DNA of 64,000 bases. Origin: Ruminococcaceae bacterium Marseille-P2935. GTDB taxonomy: Bacteria > Bacillota > Clostridia > Oscillospirales > Ruminococcaceae. The DNA lies in NCBI GenBank assembly GCA_900104565.1, contig LT629952.1, positions 1,363,604-1,427,603 of the forward strand, written 5' to 3'. Each line of letters opens with the position of its first letter. The stretch's first letter is position 1. Below, in pieces: positions 61,846-64,000 of this stretch. The notes under the pieces are model-generated. The model had not been told where the DNA came from and made no database searches. It saw nothing but the letters and a program-made list of their open reading frames with translations. The position numbers and the translations under genes are program-made.

Positions 61846-62778
61846 TTATGAATGCGCAGTAAATTTTTGTCCTATTTCCAGCCGTTTTCCCCGCATAAAT
61901 TGGGCGGCGTCCATCACTTTTCCGCCTTCAGGCTGCACGGTTAAAAATTCAATTGCCCCATCTTTGCAGCCTATAATCATACGTTTATCATCCAATAGCG
62001 CACCGGCTTGCCCGCAAAAGCCTTTGGCCGGGCGGGCAGAATAAACTTTTAACCGCTTCCCATCCAGGTAGGTCAGGGCGATTGGCCAGGGGTTTAGCCC
62101 CCGAATGAGGTTATGCAGTTCCAGTGCGCTTTTTTGATAATCCAGCAGCGCCAGCTGCTTATCCAGCATTGGCGCATAACTGGAAAGTGCGTCGTCCTGT
62201 TTTTCACGGGGAACCTGCCGGCCGCTTGCAAACAGTGTCAAAGTCTCTGACAGGCACCGGGCCCCCAAAACAGACATGCGTTCATACAATTCTCCCGCAG
62301 TCTCATTTTCACCAATAGCAACTTCTTTTTTTAATATCATATCGCCGGTGTCCAGACCTTCGGCCATAAACATGGTGGTCACGCCGGTCACTGCTTCACC
62401 GCAGATTACACTCCACTGAATCGGGCCTGCGCCACGAAACTTGGGCAGCAGCGAACCATGCACGTTAATGCAGCCCAGCCTTGGAAGTTCTAAAATCTCT
62501 TTCGGCAAAATTTTACCGTAAGCCACTACAACAATCAGGTCGGGAGCTAACTGTGTTAAAATTCTCAGTGCTTCCCCGTCCCGCATTTTAGCTGGCTGGT
62601 AAACGGGAAGGCCCGCTTCCACGGCTGCCTGTTTTACCGGCGGCGGGGTGAGTATCATTTTTCTGCCCTGGGGTTTATCCGGCTGGGTAAAAACGCCGGC
62701 AACCTCGTACCCGTCTTCCAAAACCTGCTTGAGGCAAGGCACTGCAAAGCCGGGTGTGCCCATAAATACAATTTTCAT
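61846..62778 (-). CDS. fmt: methionyl-tRNA formyltransferase
   Basis: Formylates initiator Met-tRNA using 10-formyl-tetrahydrofolate. 310 residues. MKIVFMGTPGFAVPCL at the start, NVHGSLLPKFRGAGPIQWSV with the catalytic Asn-His, GVTTMFMAEGLDTGDMI with the catalytic Asp, and a C-terminal OB-like tRNA-binding domain (LIRGLNPWPIALTYLDGKRL). ATG 62778 follows GGAGCAGG. The ATG four codons upstream overlaps that site. 85 bp after def. Confidence 0.96.
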   Translation of the reverse strand: MKIVFMGTPGFAVPCLKQVLEDGYEVAGVFTQPDKPQGRKMILTPPPVKQAAVEAGLPVYQPAKMRDGEALRILTQLAPDLIVVVAYGKILPKEILELPRLGCINVHGSLLPKFRGAGPIQWSVICGEAVTGVTTMFMAEGLDTGDMILKKEVAIGENETAGELYERMSVLGARCLSETLTLFASGRQVPREKQDDALSSYAPMLDKQLALLDYQKSALELHNLIRGLNPWPIALTYLDGKRLKVYSARPAKGFCGQAGALLDDKRMIIGCKDGAIEFLTVQPEGGKVMDAAQFMRGKRLEIGQKFTAHS

Positions 62779-62863
62779 ATCCTGCTCCATTTCGCCCTTG
62801 GCACTAATACAATGCTTTTAAAACCCTGTTTTATTGTTTCTATGCCGTCATTAGCCGAGCGCT

Positions 62864-63334
62864 TTATTCAAACTCCAGTTCAGACGGGTCGAGCATTTCG
62901 GTCACTTTGTCTTTAAACAGTATTCCATCCAAATGATCCAGCTCATGACAGATCGCCCGGGCCATCAAGTCACGGCCCTCCACCTCAAACCAGTTGCCGT
63001 TGCGGTCCTGCGCCCTGGCCTTGGCATAGGTTGGGCGAGGAACCAAGCCATATTCTCCCGGGCTGGAAAGGCAGCCCTCTACATCCTCGCAGTTACCGCT
63101 GGTTTCCACAAGTTCGGGGTTAATCAGTTCCACAAGCCCTTCCCCCACATCAATAACCACCGCCCGGCGAATTACCCCTACCTGGGGTGCCGCAAGGCCC
63201 ACACCGTTTGCACTTGCCATGGTCTCGGCCATATCGTCAAGCAGTGTCCAAAGCCGCTCGTCAAAGCGTTCAACCAACCGGCATTTTTTTCTTAAGGTTT
63301 CATCATCTTCTCGCAAAATTTCACGAATCGCCAT
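62864..63334 (-). CDS. def: peptide deformylase
   Basis: Metal hydrolase that removes the formyl group from new proteins. 156 residues with the three motifs in order: GVGLAAPQVG, EGCLSSPG (metal-binding Cys) and HELDHLDGILF (metal-binding HExxH). The ATG follows GAGAGGTG. Directly upstream of fmt, its functional counterpart. Confidence 0.97.
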   Translation of the reverse strand: MAIREILREDDETLRKKCRLVERFDERLWTLLDDMAETMASANGVGLAAPQVGVIRRAVVIDVGEGLVELINPELVETSGNCEDVEGCLSSPGEYGLVPRPTYAKARAQDRNGNWFEVEGRDLMARAICHELDHLDGILFKDKVTEMLDPSELEFE

Positions 63335-63396
63335 AAAATCCTGACACCTCTCTTCCTCTCTATTTCTACGTAGTAAAACTTAAAATTATACAAGCT

Positions 63397-64000
63397 TTAC
63401 CAGGAACCATCAAAATATGGGTCAGCAAAAACGCTTACCCCACGGTTTTGTTTTTCTCTACCAAACCCTTCTAAAAGACGGTGCACCAGTTCACGCATAC
63501 GGACTGTATCGCGGCATTTAATCACCATGCGGTAACGGTAGCGGCCGGCTACCCGCAGCACCGAGGCTTCGCATGGCCCCAGCACCCGAATAGGTAAATT
63601 GGCATATTCTGCACTGGCAAGTGCCCCAAACGCACCTGCAAAGCGCTCTGCGGCCGATTTAACCGCTTCCAGCCGTTCGCCTAAAAAACCAATTAAATAC
63701 AAATCGCAAAACGGGGGGTATAAATGCAGTTTACGGTCGGCAATTTCGTCATGGAAAAACGCCTCATATTTCTGCGTTGCTGCCAGGTGAATCACCGGGC
63801 TGCTTGGCGTATAGGTTTGAATAAATGCCCTGCCGGGCAAATCGCCTCTTCCACAGCGCCCCACCACCTGGGTAATCAGGCTGAAGCTGCGCTCAAAGCT
63901 GCGAAAATCCTGCGCATAAAGGGATTGGTCTGCCGCTAAAATTCCCACCAGTGTCACGTTTGGAAAATCAAGCCCTTTGGCCACCATCTGGGTGCCAATC
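63397..64000 (-). CDS. priA: primosomal replication protein N' (PriA), C-terminal part, cut by window end
   Basis: 3'-5' DNA helicase that restarts stalled replication forks. Only the C-terminal 201 codons lie in the window. The frame runs to the right edge and begins IGTQMVAKGLDFPNVTLVGI, the conserved end of the helicase core, followed by AADQSLYAQDFRSFERSFSL and QVVGRCGRGDLPGRAFIQTY, then the C-terminal domain ending FADPYFDGSW. Start and N-terminal domains are outside. First gene of the priA-def-fmt block. Confidence 0.94.
   Translation of the reverse strand, partial: IGTQMVAKGLDFPNVTLVGILAADQSLYAQDFRSFERSFSLITQVVGRCGRGDLPGRAFIQTYTPSSPVIHLAATQKYEAFFHDEIADRKLHLYPPFCDLYLIGFLGERLEAVKSAAERFAGAFGALASAEYANLPIRVLGPCEASVLRVAGRYRYRMVIKCRDTVRMRELVHRLLEGFGREKQNRGVSVFADPYFDGSW

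Noticed and set aside
1-64000. tRNA, rRNA, CRISPR arrays, transposase genes and phage structural genes
   Set aside because: Scanned by eye for T-loop motifs, regularly spaced repeats and typical protein motifs; none found. A covariance-model search could still find a tRNA I missed.

Overview
The window looks like chromosome from an anaerobic, spore-forming member of the Clostridia (Oscillospiraceae/Ruminococcaceae-like), of intermediate GC with an ordinary chromosomal gene density. The sporulation genes sigK, spoIVA, a sipL-like gene and a 27-codon spoVM support this. So do the housekeeping block priA-def-fmt-rsmB-rlmN-prpC-prkC-rsgA-thiN, AGGAGG-type ribosome binding sites and a guanine riboswitch. 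I found no rRNA, tRNA or CRISPR array.

Layout. 1-8.2 kb: tail of a surface protein, sigK (uninterrupted), a compact DEAD-box helicase, a D-2-hydroxyacid dehydrogenase, a PduL-type phosphotransacylase, two ~268-bp non-coding direct repeats, and a family 4 uracil-DNA glycosylase. 8.4-20.2 kb: a P-loop ATPase gene split into two in-frame halves 10.6 kb apart. Between the halves lie a riboswitch-controlled purine permease, a large serine recombinase with a small partner ORF, a Cd/Zn efflux operon with its ArsR repressor, a methyltransferase/ECF pair, an AraC/GyrI regulator and a zinc-ribbon protein. Joining the halves at a shared CATG restores a full-length reading frame, so this is read as an integrated, possibly excisable element. 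20.5-34 kb: a GltD-like flavoprotein, a YczE-like membrane protein, an acyltransferase followed by a decayed PP-loop gene, a GH25 lysozyme, a complete opp peptide transporter operon, and a two-gene operon of unknown function whose ribosome binding site is a run of eight G.

34.5-47.7 kb: an eleven-gene minus-strand polysaccharide cluster. It has four predicted glycosyltransferases (one with sialyltransferase-like motifs), UDP-galactopyranose mutase, Wzy, Wzx, a pyruvyltransferase, an acetyltransferase, a NeuA-PseG fusion and a NeuB-type synthase. It predicts an exported heteropolysaccharide with a CMP-activated nonulosonic acid, galactofuranose and perhaps pyruvate or acetyl groups. NeuA-PseG plus NeuB parallels SpsE/SpsF/SpsG of Bacillus spore-coat polysaccharide synthesis, and the cluster sits beside spoIVA.

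48-64 kb: on the minus strand, the translation/DNA-repair block and the PrpC/PrkC signalling pair lead into thiN. After an XRE membrane protein and a candidate small RNA region come a small membrane protein, spoVM, the sipL-like gene and spoIVA. SpoVM, SpoIVA and SipL are the base layer of the spore coat, and having all three genes within 3.6 kb is a striking arrangement. The window ends inside priA.
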